From Rhodanobacter glycinis (GTDB taxonomy: Bacteria; Pseudomonadota; Gammaproteobacteria; Xanthomonadales; Rhodanobacteraceae), in the NCBI RefSeq assembly GCF_900114325.1, contig NZ_FOSR01000001.1, forward strand, positions 327,693-391,692: a stretch of DNA of 64,000 nucleotides, given 5' to 3'. Positions 13,181-19,718 of the stretch are shown one piece after another. The notes below the pieces were generated by a model that was not told the DNA's origin, did no database searches, and saw nothing but the letters and a program-made list of their open reading frames with translations. The position numbers and the translations under genes are program-made. Position 1 is the stretch's first letter. Every line of letters starts with the position of its first letter.

Positions 13181-13188
13181 GGTCGGTC

Positions 13189-13758
13189 TCAATGTGCGGT
13201 GATCGAGTCGGTCGCCTTGCTGGTTTCCTTCAGGCAGTCCTGGACATCGTCGGCCGTAATCGTGGCGTAGGGACGGAATGCCTCGACCTGACTGCTGATG
13301 GCATCCTGGGCAGTGCGCAGGTCACCAAACGCGTGGCATATCTGCGTTGCCTGTGCGGTGACCTTGCCGGCCCGGGCCTTGATGGTGGGGCCAATTTGGT
13401 CCGGATTGCCATGTATCAGCCCGGACACCACGTCGCCGATGGCGTGACCGGCCATGGCCGCGCCAGCCTTGCCGGTGGCGATACCTTCGTCGCGGATACT
13501 GACAGCGTCGCCGTAGTACTGCTTGAACAGCTCACGCTGGGGCTCGGTCAGCGTGACGGGTTTGCCGGCGATGCTGAAATCGCCGTTGGCGGCAATCTGG
13601 GCCTTGGGCTGATCGTTCGCATGCAGCAGGACCGCGCCATCCTCGAAGTTGATGCTGACCGCACCCTGTCGCACGGTGGTGAAGTCATGGTTGCTGGAGC
13701 CGCAGCCCGCCAGCAGAGCGGGTAGAAGCAGCACGCCGGCAAGGTGATGCAGTTTCAT
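13189..13758 (-). CDS. Putative lipoprotein, YggN/DUF2884-like
   Basis: 189 residues. The signal peptide ends in the lipobox LLAGC (Cys19), so it is predicted to be a lipoprotein. The mature part (GAVSINFEDGAVLLHAND, GDFSIAGKPVTLTEPQRELFKQYY) resembles the N-terminal half of YggN/DUF2884 periplasmic proteins. Only two further cysteines are present near the C-terminus (ICHAF and DDVQDCL). It lies 39 bp downstream of the ABC permease and is probably the last gene of the GntR-controlled operon. Role unknown; the family link is tentative. Confidence 0.6.
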   Translation of the reverse strand: MKLHHLAGVLLLPALLAGCGSSNHDFTTVRQGAVSINFEDGAVLLHANDQPKAQIAANGDFSIAGKPVTLTEPQRELFKQYYGDAVSIRDEGIATGKAGAAMAGHAIGDVVSGLIHGNPDQIGPTIKARAGKVTAQATQICHAFGDLRTAQDAISSQVEAFRPYATITADDVQDCLKETSKATDSITAH

Positions 13759-13797
13759 GGTGTAACTCCTGTAAGCGGGTCGGAGCAGGGCGATGAT

Positions 13798-14757
13798 TCA
13801 GTTGTCGTCGCGCCAACGGCGCAGCCAGATGGCACCGGCGATCATCGCTGCGCCAACGGCGGCCTCGATCCAGATGGAGGGGGTACCCAGCACTTGGTAG
13901 GCATGAGCGACATGGAGGAAATCCAGAGCATGCGCCACGCCGCCGTCGCTCAGTTGCATCATGTGGTTCTGCCCCAGCCAGCCCCCGGGGAAAATGCTCA
14001 GCAGCACGCGACCGCAGACGTTTTTCCAGTACCAGAGATTGTTCACGCTGATCGAGCCGAGCAGATTGAACCAACCGATCACGACACCCACACCCACGGG
14101 AAGTGCAACAGCCCACAGGAACGGCTTGCTGCGCGCCCAGGCCGAACACAACAGCAGCCAGCCCAGCGTGGGAAGCGCCCACAGGACGTATAGCGGGATC
14201 GAGCCGACCAGATCGGCGATGACCTGGAACGGATGCGCCAGCGTCAGCAGGCGCCAGGCACTCACGCCATGGAACGACAGCGTGATCACGTACATCAGCA
14301 GCATCAGCAGACCGGTCAGCACGCCGCAGATCACGGCAATCACCGGAGCCAGCACGGCCGCCGAAAACACCTTGGACAGGACCGTGGCCGTATCCGAGAT
14401 CGGCAGTGACTTCCAGAACAGCAGGCTGCGGTCCTTGCGGTCGTCATACAGCGCGCCCAGGCAGTAGAAGAACAGCACGAAGCCGAGCACGATGCTGATG
14501 ATGATGCTGGTCGAGAACATCATCATGTCCAGCCCGAAACCGATCTTGTCCGTGTCGCCATCGGTCATGGCCTGGTTGAACAAATGCATGTTGTTGCCGG
14601 ACATGGTCATGCCGTGATGGGCACCGAATGCTTCGCCGACAGCGATCCCCATCAGGTTCAGCAACAGGAAGATGCCGCCAACGATGACCGGGGTCCACAG
14701 AAAGCCGCCGCGGTGTTCCCAGAACTCCCGCTTCACGAGCCAATAGAAGGTTTTCAT
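13798..14757 (-). CDS. ABC transporter permease (YtrC/D-like)
   Basis: 319-residue integral membrane protein starting at ATG 14757, whose first bases overlap the ATPase stop (ATGA). About six helices are visible: one near residues 20-40, a cluster around SIIISIVLGFVLFFYCLGALYDD (split between two stretches), then further helices to the C-terminal AMIAGAIWLRRWRDDN. The segment LYDDRKDRSLLFWKSLPIS is typical of ABC-2 type permeases. It pairs with the ATPase encoded just upstream. The substrate is unknown. Confidence 0.85.
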   Translation of the reverse strand: MKTFYWLVKREFWEHRGGFLWTPVIVGGIFLLLNLMGIAVGEAFGAHHGMTMSGNNMHLFNQAMTDGDTDKIGFGLDMMMFSTSIIISIVLGFVLFFYCLGALYDDRKDRSLLFWKSLPISDTATVLSKVFSAAVLAPVIAVICGVLTGLLMLLMYVITLSFHGVSAWRLLTLAHPFQVIADLVGSIPLYVLWALPTLGWLLLCSAWARSKPFLWAVALPVGVGVVIGWFNLLGSISVNNLWYWKNVCGRVLLSIFPGGWLGQNHMMQLSDGGVAHALDFLHVAHAYQVLGTPSIWIEAAVGAAMIAGAIWLRRWRDDN

Positions 14758-15611
14758 GCGTAGGTTCCCTTCATGGTGGCGACGAACAGATCGCTGACGG
14801 AAGGCCGGCGAATTTCGCCCAGCGCCTCCAGCATGGCGCGATCCGCGCCGTCGAACAGAAAAATGCTCTTGCCGAACACCTGGCGCTCGTCCAGCGGCTT
14901 CAAGGCGCGTGCTGCGGCCGCGTGATCGGCGCCGACCATCACTTCGATAAAGCGCTCGCCGATCGCTTCCATGTCCGCGTCCAGCACGATCTTGCCGTCG
15001 CGGATGAACATCAGGTCGGTGAGGATGTGCTCCACCTCTTCCACCTGGTGGGTGGTGACGATGATGGTCTTGTCTTCGTCGAAGTAGTCTTCCAGCAAGC
15101 TCTGGTAGAACTGCTTGCGGTAGAGGATGTCGAGGCCCAGCGTGGGCTCGTCCAGCACCAGCAGACGGGCGTCGATGGCCATCACCAATGCCAGATGCAG
15201 CTGCACGATCATGCCCTTGGACATTTGCCGCACGCGCTGATTCGGTTGCAGCTTGGTGCGTGCCAGGAAGGCCTCGCACTTGGCGCGATTGAAGCGCGGA
15301 TGGATGTTGGCGACGAAATCCACGGCTTCGCGCACGCGGATCCAGCGCGGCAGCACGGCGACGTCGGCAATGAAGCAGACCTGCTCCATCAGCCGGCCGC
15401 GTTGTTTGCGCGGATCGAGGCCGAGTACGTCCAGTTCGCCCTGGAAATCGGTCAGGCCGAGAATGGCCTTCAGCGCGGTGGTCTTGCCGGCGCCGTTGGG
15501 ACCGATCAAGCCCACGATGCGGCCGGACTCGATGCGGAAGCTGGCATTGTCCAGCGCCAGCGAGGCCTTGTAGCGCTTGCTCAATCCATTGGCGGTAATC
15601 ACGGTGCTCAT
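14754..15611 (-). CDS. ABC transporter ATP-binding protein
   Basis: 285-residue ATPase. Walker A is GPNGAGKTT, the signature region is RQMSKGMIVQLHLAL (a degenerate LSGGQ, common in ABC-2 exporters of this type), Walker B is LLVLDEPTLGLD, and the H-loop is VTTHQVEEVE. The start MSTVITANGLSKRY at 15611 overlaps the regulator stop (ATGA). It forms an exporter with the following permease in a YtrA-controlled operon; such operons respond to cell-wall-active antibiotics in Gram-positive bacteria. The substrate here is not known. Confidence 0.9.
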   Translation of the reverse strand: MSTVITANGLSKRYKASLALDNASFRIESGRIVGLIGPNGAGKTTALKAILGLTDFQGELDVLGLDPRKQRGRLMEQVCFIADVAVLPRWIRVREAVDFVANIHPRFNRAKCEAFLARTKLQPNQRVRQMSKGMIVQLHLALVMAIDARLLVLDEPTLGLDILYRKQFYQSLLEDYFDEDKTIIVTTHQVEEVEHILTDLMFIRDGKIVLDADMEAIGERFIEVMVGADHAAAARALKPLDERQVFGKSIFLFDGADRAMLEALGEIRRPSVSDLFVATMKGTYA

Positions 15612-15982
15612 GACTTGTCCTCTGCCGCCTTGTCGGCTTCGCGCATCAGCGTTTTCAGGTCCAGTCCCAGTCGTTGCAGCCGGGCGTACAACACTGGCCA
15701 CTCCTCGCGCAGGAACCGCTCCCGCTCGGATTTCAGCAGCGCCTCGCGGGCGCCATCGATGACAAACATGCCCAATCCCCTCCGTTTTTCCACCAATTGG
15801 TCGTCGACCAGTTCCTGGTATGCCTTCGATACGGTGAGCGGATTGATCTGGAAATCCGCGGCCACCTGGCGTACCGACGGCAGCGGGTCGCCCTCGTTCA
15901 AGGCGCCGTCCAGGATCATCGCCACCACGCGTTCGCGTAGTTGGCGATAGATCGGGACGCTGTCGTTCCAGGTGATGGTCAT
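15608..15982 (-). CDS. GntR-family regulator, YtrA subfamily
   Basis: 124 residues: an N-terminal winged helix (VPIYRQLRERVVAMILDG, LPSVRQVAADFQINPLTVSKAYQEL split in two, RRGLGMFV) followed by only about 50 residues of helix, the short effector region that defines the YtrA subfamily. It starts at ATG 15982, just 3 bp after the upstream small gene, with an AAGGA overlapping that gene's stop. YtrA repressors usually control their own ABC operon. The 22-bp palindrome at 16409-16430 is the likely operator. Confidence 0.92.
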   Translation of the reverse strand: MTITWNDSVPIYRQLRERVVAMILDGALNEGDPLPSVRQVAADFQINPLTVSKAYQELVDDQLVEKRRGLGMFVIDGAREALLKSERERFLREEWPVLYARLQRLGLDLKTLMREADKAAEDKS

Positions 15983-15985
15983 GGG

Positions 15986-16378
15986 TTATTCCTTGATGCT
16001 GGCGGTGCTGTTGTTCGTGTTGCCAAAGGAATAGTAGGGCATCGCCAACTGCGCTCCGAGCATGCCGGCGCCAGCCTCGACCGTGTGCGGCAGGGCCATG
16101 ATCGCGGCGCCAGTCCTGGCATCCACGGACAACAGGGCTGCGCGCATTTCGTCGGCGCTGGGGCGCACTTCGACCGGGGCCAGGTTGGTCACCTTGATGC
16201 CATCGATCTGGCTGGGGGCCATGTTGCTGGCGCCGTGGCTCAGCGCGAACAGGCCGAAGCCGGTGATGAGCACGGCCGCGATCAGGGAGACCAGTGGCGT
16301 GGCATTGATCGGGGCGGATACAAACGCGTCGTCCAGCGGGATGGACGGATTGTTGCTGTGGGTCAACTGGCTGTTCAT
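15986..16378 (-). CDS. Small single-span membrane protein, first gene of YtrA operon
   Basis: 130 residues. A polar N-terminus (about 1-28) precedes one hydrophobic helix (PLVSLIAAVLITGFGLFAL), followed by a soluble C-terminal part with VTNLAPVEVRPSADEMRAAL. No family is recognised. The topology suggests a periplasmic C-terminal domain anchored in the inner membrane. It is 3 bp from the regulator gene and directly downstream of the palindromic operator, so it is part of the regulated operon. Possible accessory of the transporter; this is inference from position only. Confidence 0.7.
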   Translation of the reverse strand: MNSQLTHSNNPSIPLDDAFVSAPINATPLVSLIAAVLITGFGLFALSHGASNMAPSQIDGIKVTNLAPVEVRPSADEMRAALLSVDARTGAAIMALPHTVEAGAGMLGAQLAMPYYSFGNTNNSTASIKE

Positions 16379-16408
16379 GACGATTCTCCTTGGTGATCTC
16401 GTCTACCG

Positions 16409-16430
16409 GTGTTGTAGTTAACTATAACAC
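16409..16430 (-). promoter_or_regulatory. 22-bp palindromic operator of the YtrA-type operon
   Basis: Half-sites GTGTTGTAGTT and AACTATAACAC are reverse complements with a single mismatched pair. The site lies 31 bp upstream of the first gene of the GntR/ABC operon, in an AT-rich island in otherwise GC-rich DNA. GTGT...ACAC palindromes of this length are typical of YtrA-subfamily GntR operators, so autorepression is inferred. Confidence 0.75.
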
Positions 16431-16523
16431 TAGGATTTACGACGTCAATCGGAGAAACGCGTTTTCTGGCATGACTGATGGCAGGGGGTATCTGCCAGGG
16501 GAGCTCGCCTGAAGAGCAGGCAT

Positions 16524-16557
16524 AAAAAATCCCCAGTTGATTCAATCAACTGGGGAT
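16524..16557 (-). terminator. Rho-independent terminator of ssrA
   Basis: A 13-bp perfect stem (ATCCCCAGTTGAT / ATCAACTGGGGAT, 3-nt loop) is followed on the minus strand by a run of T residues, starting 6 bp after the tmRNA CCA end. This is the strongest canonical terminator in the window. Confidence 0.93.
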
Positions 16558-16562
16558 CGGGT

Positions 16563-16917
<355 letters not shown>

Positions 16918-16945
16918 GGGGAAAACAAAGCTGGTCAGTCGATGG

Positions 16946-16975
16946 AGTATATGGGGTGGGTTCGCGACACATCAA
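16946..16975 (-). promoter_or_regulatory. Candidate ssrA promoter
   Basis: On the minus strand TTGATG (16975-16970) and TATACT (16951-16946) are spaced by 18 bp. The -10 is 29 bp from the mature tmRNA 5' end, consistent with a short precursor leader removed by RNase P. The promoter lies in the 106-bp gap after smpB. Confidence 0.6.
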
Positions 16976-17023
16976 TCGAAATCGTGACTGTCGGTTCAGA
17001 TCCGGTGTGGCGGGCCAACTGCA

Positions 17024-17515
17024 TCAGACCGTGCGGTTGTGCGAGCGCATGGTGCGCTGCTTCTCGCGTTGCCAGTCGCGTTCTTTCTCGGTGTCGCGCT
17101 TGTCGTGCTCCTGCTTGCCGCGCGCCAGGCCGATTTCCACCTTCACCCGGTTGCCTTTCCAGTACATGGCGACGGGCACCAGGGTGTAGCCCTTGCGCTC
17201 GACCGCGCCGATCAGCTGGTCGATCTCCTGCTTGTGCAGCAGCAGCTTGCGGGTGCGCCGGTCGTCGGCTATGACGTGGGTGGAGGCGCTGATCAACGGC
17301 GGGATCGAGGTGCCGACCAGGAAGATCTCGCCCTTGAGCACGACGGCGTAGCCGTCACCGAAGTTGATCCGGCCGGCGCGCAGCGATTTCAGCTCCCAGC
17401 CCTGCAGGGCGATGCCGGCCTCGTAGCGCTGGTCGATGTGGTATTCGTGGCGTGCGCGCTTGTTGAGTGCGATGGTGCCGCCACCCTTGTTGTCTTTGTC
17501 CTTGCTCTTGGCCAT
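17024..17515 (-). CDS. smpB: SsrA-binding protein SmpB
   Basis: 163 residues starting [25 protein letters not shown] (the first part is the usual lysine-rich N-terminus). Family landmarks are [40 protein letters not shown] and the basic C-terminal tail [19 protein letters not shown], which is unstructured off the ribosome and enters the decoding channel. It binds the tRNA-like domain of tmRNA in trans-translation. An upstream ATG (17539) in the same frame exists, but 17515 gives the family-typical start. ssrA lies 106 bp downstream. Confidence 0.97.
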   Translation of the reverse strand: MAKSKDKDNKGGGTIALNKRARHEYHIDQRYEAGIALQGWELKSLRAGRINFGDGYAVVLKGEIFLVGTSIPPLISASTHVIADDRRTRKLLLHKQEIDQLIGAVERKGYTLVPVAMYWKGNRVKVEIGLARGKQEHDKRDTEKERDWQREKQRTMRSHNRTV

Positions 17516-17589
17516 GTCCGCTAAACTTCGGGCCATCGGGTGGCCGCGTTGCCGGCCTGACCCTGTCCGGGCCATGCCTGTTGAAAGAG

Positions 17590-17671
17590 GCATCCTTGGA
17601 TGGATGCTGTTTGATCTCCACGTTCATGGATGAACGCGAAATCCTGAAATGCGCATCCATCGAGCGGATGC
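17590..17671. repeat. Cluster of three short palindromes upstream of ratA
   Basis: GCATCC-N6-GGATGC (17590-17607), a near-perfect CGTTCAT-GG-ATGAACG hairpin (17621-17636) and GCATCC-N7-GGATGC (17653-17671) lie in tandem in the smpB/ratA divergent gap, ending 19 bp before the ratA GTG. They could form a structured 5' leader or protein-binding sites; nothing in the sequence decides between these. Confidence 0.5.
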
Positions 17672-17690
17672 TGAAATCGACGAGGCTGCC

Positions 17691-18122
17691 GTGACCGAAA
17701 TCCGCCGTACCGCGCTGGTGAAATATTCGCCAGAGCAGATGTTCGACCTGGTCAATGAGGTCGAAGCATACCCAAAGCGCTTCCATTGGTGTTCCGGTGC
17801 CGAAGTGCTGGAGCGAGGCGAGAACATGCTGGTGGCGCGGCTGGATCTCAAGTTCGCCGGGTTCCATCACAGCTTTACCACGCGCAACACCGTCGAGCGT
17901 CCCAGGCGGTTGCAGGTCAGCCTGGTCGATGGTCCGTTTCGCCGGCTGGAAGGCGTGTGGGACTTCATTGCGCTGGGCGAGGAAGGCTGCAAGATCCTCT
18001 TCGCACTGGACTTCGACTATGCCGGGCGTTTCGGTGGGGCGGCGATAAAGTTGGGCTTCCAGGGCCTGGCCAGTCGCATGGTGGACGACTTCTGCCATGA
18101 AGCCGAGCGCATCCATGGTTGA
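17691..18122 (+). CDS. ratA: RatA-like START-domain protein (coenzyme Q-binding / ribosome association)
   Basis: 143 residues from GTG 17691, which has GAGG 5 bp upstream. The N-terminus IRRTALVKYSPEQMFDLVNEVEAYP is the RatA / Coq10-type START-domain signature, and FCHEAERIHG closes the protein. E. coli RatA inhibits 70S ribosome association, while Coq10 homologues bind ubiquinone; which applies here cannot be told from sequence. An earlier in-frame ATG (17649) would add 14 atypical residues. Its last codons overlap the rnfH start. Confidence 0.88.
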   Translation: MTEIRRTALVKYSPEQMFDLVNEVEAYPKRFHWCSGAEVLERGENMLVARLDLKFAGFHHSFTTRNTVERPRRLQVSLVDGPFRRLEGVWDFIALGEEGCKILFALDFDYAGRFGGAAIKLGFQGLASRMVDDFCHEAERIHG

Positions 18123-18393
18123 TCGCATGGCGGTGGAAGTGGTTCTTGCCTTGCCTGATCGCCAGCAGGTGTACCGGGTGGAACTGGGGCAGGGGGCCAG
18201 CGTGATGCAGGCGATCGAAGCGTCAGGCGTTTTGCTTGATGCGCCCGGCCTCGTGATTGATCCGGACCGCCTGGGCATTTTCGCCAGGCGCGTGCGTCCG
18301 GATGACACGCTTCACGATGGCGACCGGGTGGAGATCTACCGGCCGCTGTTGCTGGATCCGAAGGACGCGCGCCGGCGCCGGGCCGGCGGTTGA
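18115..18393 (+). CDS. rnfH: RnfH family protein (UPF0125)
   Basis: 92 residues from ATG 18115, overlapping the ratA stop; ATG 18127 is an alternative. The core AVEVVLALPDRQQVYRVEL and the C-terminal DGDRVEIYRPLLLDPKDAR are the RnfH/YfjF signature of this ubiquitin-like small protein. The ratA-rnfH pair is conserved across gammaproteobacteria and has been described as a toxin-antitoxin-like pair, but the ubiquitin-like fold and the housekeeping context make this uncertain. Confidence 0.92.
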   Translation: MVDRMAVEVVLALPDRQQVYRVELGQGASVMQAIEASGVLLDAPGLVIDPDRLGIFARRVRPDDTLHDGDRVEIYRPLLLDPKDARRRRAGG

Positions 18394-18417
18394 CCACGGA
18401 CGACCTGCGCGCGAGGA

Positions 18418-18897
18418 TCAGGGGGTGCCGTTGTCCGGCTTGCCGGTAGTGGCGCCCACGCCGATGACCGGCTTGTCCTTCTTGGTCTCGCTCTTGTCGC
18501 CCTCGGTCTCGTTGACCGGGTAGTTCACGTGGTACTTCTGGTTCTGCTTGATGATCTGCTTGGTGTCCTGGGCAAACGGGGTGCCCTCGATGCGCGCCAG
18601 CGAGTCGTTGTCGAAATACAGGCTCATGGTGTGCGTGATCCTCTTCTCGCCACGATGCGAGTAGGTCGACACGTAGTCCCAACGGCTGTGATCGAACGGC
18701 GACGCCACCGACGGCGTGCCCAGCAGCGTCAGCACCTGTTCCTTGGTCAGTCCGGGCTTGAGTTGATCGACGGCCTTCTGGTCGACGGTCTTGCTGAACA
18801 GGTTGCCCTGCTGCACGTCGGGGGTGTACACGAGATGGCAGCCTGCCAGCGGCAGGGCCAGCATGGCGAAACCCAGCGTGCGAATCAGTTTTTGCAT
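18418..18897 (-). CDS. bamE: Outer membrane assembly lipoprotein BamE (SmpA/OmlA)
   Basis: 159 residues. The signal peptide ends at LPLAGCHLVYTPDVQQGN, giving the lipobox cysteine at residue 20. The BamE fold follows: LKPGLTKEQVLTLLGTPSV and the WDYV strand, with later LYFDNDSLARIEG. A charged, lysine- and glutamate-rich extension of about 30 residues ends the protein, longer than in E. coli BamE. It is part of the Bam complex inserting beta-barrel proteins, and is divergent from fur as in many gammaproteobacteria. Confidence 0.95.
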   Translation of the reverse strand: MQKLIRTLGFAMLALPLAGCHLVYTPDVQQGNLFSKTVDQKAVDQLKPGLTKEQVLTLLGTPSVASPFDHSRWDYVSTYSHRGEKRITHTMSLYFDNDSLARIEGTPFAQDTKQIIKQNQKYHVNYPVNETEGDKSETKKDKPVIGVGATTGKPDNGTP

Positions 18898-18974
18898 GCG
18901 TGTTGCGTCCGGATCGTGAAGGTGTCGGATGATACACTAACGGCTTGACCGCACCGTGTATCGGGGAGCTTGCG

Positions 18975-19391
18975 ATGGAACAGGAAACCCAGGAGCTGCG
19001 CCGTGTCGGCCTGAAGGTCACGCACCCGCGCATGCGTATCCTGCAGATCTTCGAGGAAGATGGCATTCACCATCTCACCGCCGAGGATGTGTACAAGAAG
19101 CTGCTCGCCTACCAGGAAGACATCGGCCTGGCCACGGTGTACCGGGTGCTGACCCAGTTCGAAGCGGCCGGCATCCTCGTCAAGCACAATTTCGAGGGTG
19201 GGCAGGCCGTCTACGAGCTGGATCGTGGCCAGCACCACGACCACATGATTGATGTGGACAGCGGAAAGGTGATCGAGTTCGTCAGCGAGGAAATCGAAAA
19301 GCTGCAGCACCAGATCGCCGCCAGCCACGGCTATGTGATCGAAGACCATAGCCTGGTGCTTTACGTACGCCCCAAGTCGCGCTCGAAGTAG
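18975..19391 (+). CDS. fur: Ferric uptake regulator
   Basis: 138 residues from ATG 18975, with GGGAG 6 bp upstream. A winged-helix DNA-binding domain (VGLKVTHPRMRILQIF, GLATVYRVLTQFEAAG) precedes the dimerisation domain with the metal-site segment HHDHMIDVDSGKVIEF. The CxxC pair that forms the structural zinc site in E. coli Fur is absent, as in Pseudomonas and Xanthomonas Fur. It represses iron-uptake genes with Fe2+. An upstream in-frame ATG (18945) would add MTAPCIGELA, atypical for the family. Confidence 0.95.
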   Translation: MEQETQELRRVGLKVTHPRMRILQIFEEDGIHHLTAEDVYKKLLAYQEDIGLATVYRVLTQFEAAGILVKHNFEGGQAVYELDRGQHHDHMIDVDSGKVIEFVSEEIEKLQHQIAASHGYVIEDHSLVLYVRPKSRSK

Positions 19392-19405
19392 GCGGAAATG
19401 GCTTG

Positions 19406-19430
19406 GCCCGGCGCGGCCACCGCGCCGGGC
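19406..19430 (+). terminator. Hairpin after fur
   Basis: A perfect 11-bp stem, GCCCGGCGCGG / CCGCGCCGGGC, with a 3-nt loop lies 15 bp after the fur stop. No T-run follows (AGGGAAAC), so it is a strong hairpin but not a textbook intrinsic terminator. Confidence 0.6.
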
Positions 19431-19473
19431 AGGGAAACGGGCGAGATATCCGGGTCGGCTGAATGACGCCCAT

Positions 19474-19513
19474 AAAAAAAACCGCGGGAGGACTCCTGTC
19501 CACCCAGCGGTTT
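19474..19513 (-). terminator. Intrinsic terminator on the minus strand downstream of the histidine kinase
   Basis: On the minus strand AAACCGC pairs with GCGGTTT, an inner GGAC/GTCC stem carries an AGGA tetraloop, and eight T residues follow. It lies about 205 bp beyond the histidine kinase stop codon, so it ends either the kinase mRNA with a long 3' UTR or a separate short transcript. Confidence 0.85.
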
Positions 19514-19667
19514 ATCCGTTGCCGTTCGGCGGTGTGATGTATTCGAATTGCTCGAGATACGCACATATCGCCTCTGACATCGGCGGAACAGCATCCTGCC
19601 GTCCTTCGGGCCGACCGTCCCCACGGTTGACCCGGCACACCATCTTGCGATGGCGGCTCCCCCACAT
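19512..19667 (-). CDS. Candidate 51-residue small protein or small RNA region
   Basis: In the 327-bp gap between fur and the histidine kinase stop, the minus strand carries an ORF from ATG 19667 to TAA 19512 (opening MWGSRHRKMVCRVNRG, ending YLEQFEYITPPNGNG). Its stop codon lies within the stem of the terminator at 19474-19513. No family is recognised and no clear ribosome binding site is seen. It may be a real small protein, the body of a small RNA, or 3' UTR. A weak TAGGAT (19683-19678) is the only -10 candidate. Confidence 0.35.
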   Translation of the reverse strand: MWGSRHRKMVCRVNRGDGRPEGRQDAVPPMSEAICAYLEQFEYITPPNGNG

Positions 19668-19718
19668 CGATGGAATGATCCTAACGAAGACTTCACGCGA
19701 GCGATATTGGAAAATTTC

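Noticed and set aside
18097-18393. Longer start for rnfH at 18097
   Set aside because: The extra residues MKPSAS overlap the end of ratA and are not family-like; 18115 overlaps the ratA stop more economically.
17691-18393. ratA-rnfH as a classical toxin-antitoxin module
   Set aside because: Reported as toxin-antitoxin-like in E. coli, but the pair is universal in the order, RnfH is ubiquitin-like, and the setting is housekeeping. I annotated the families only.
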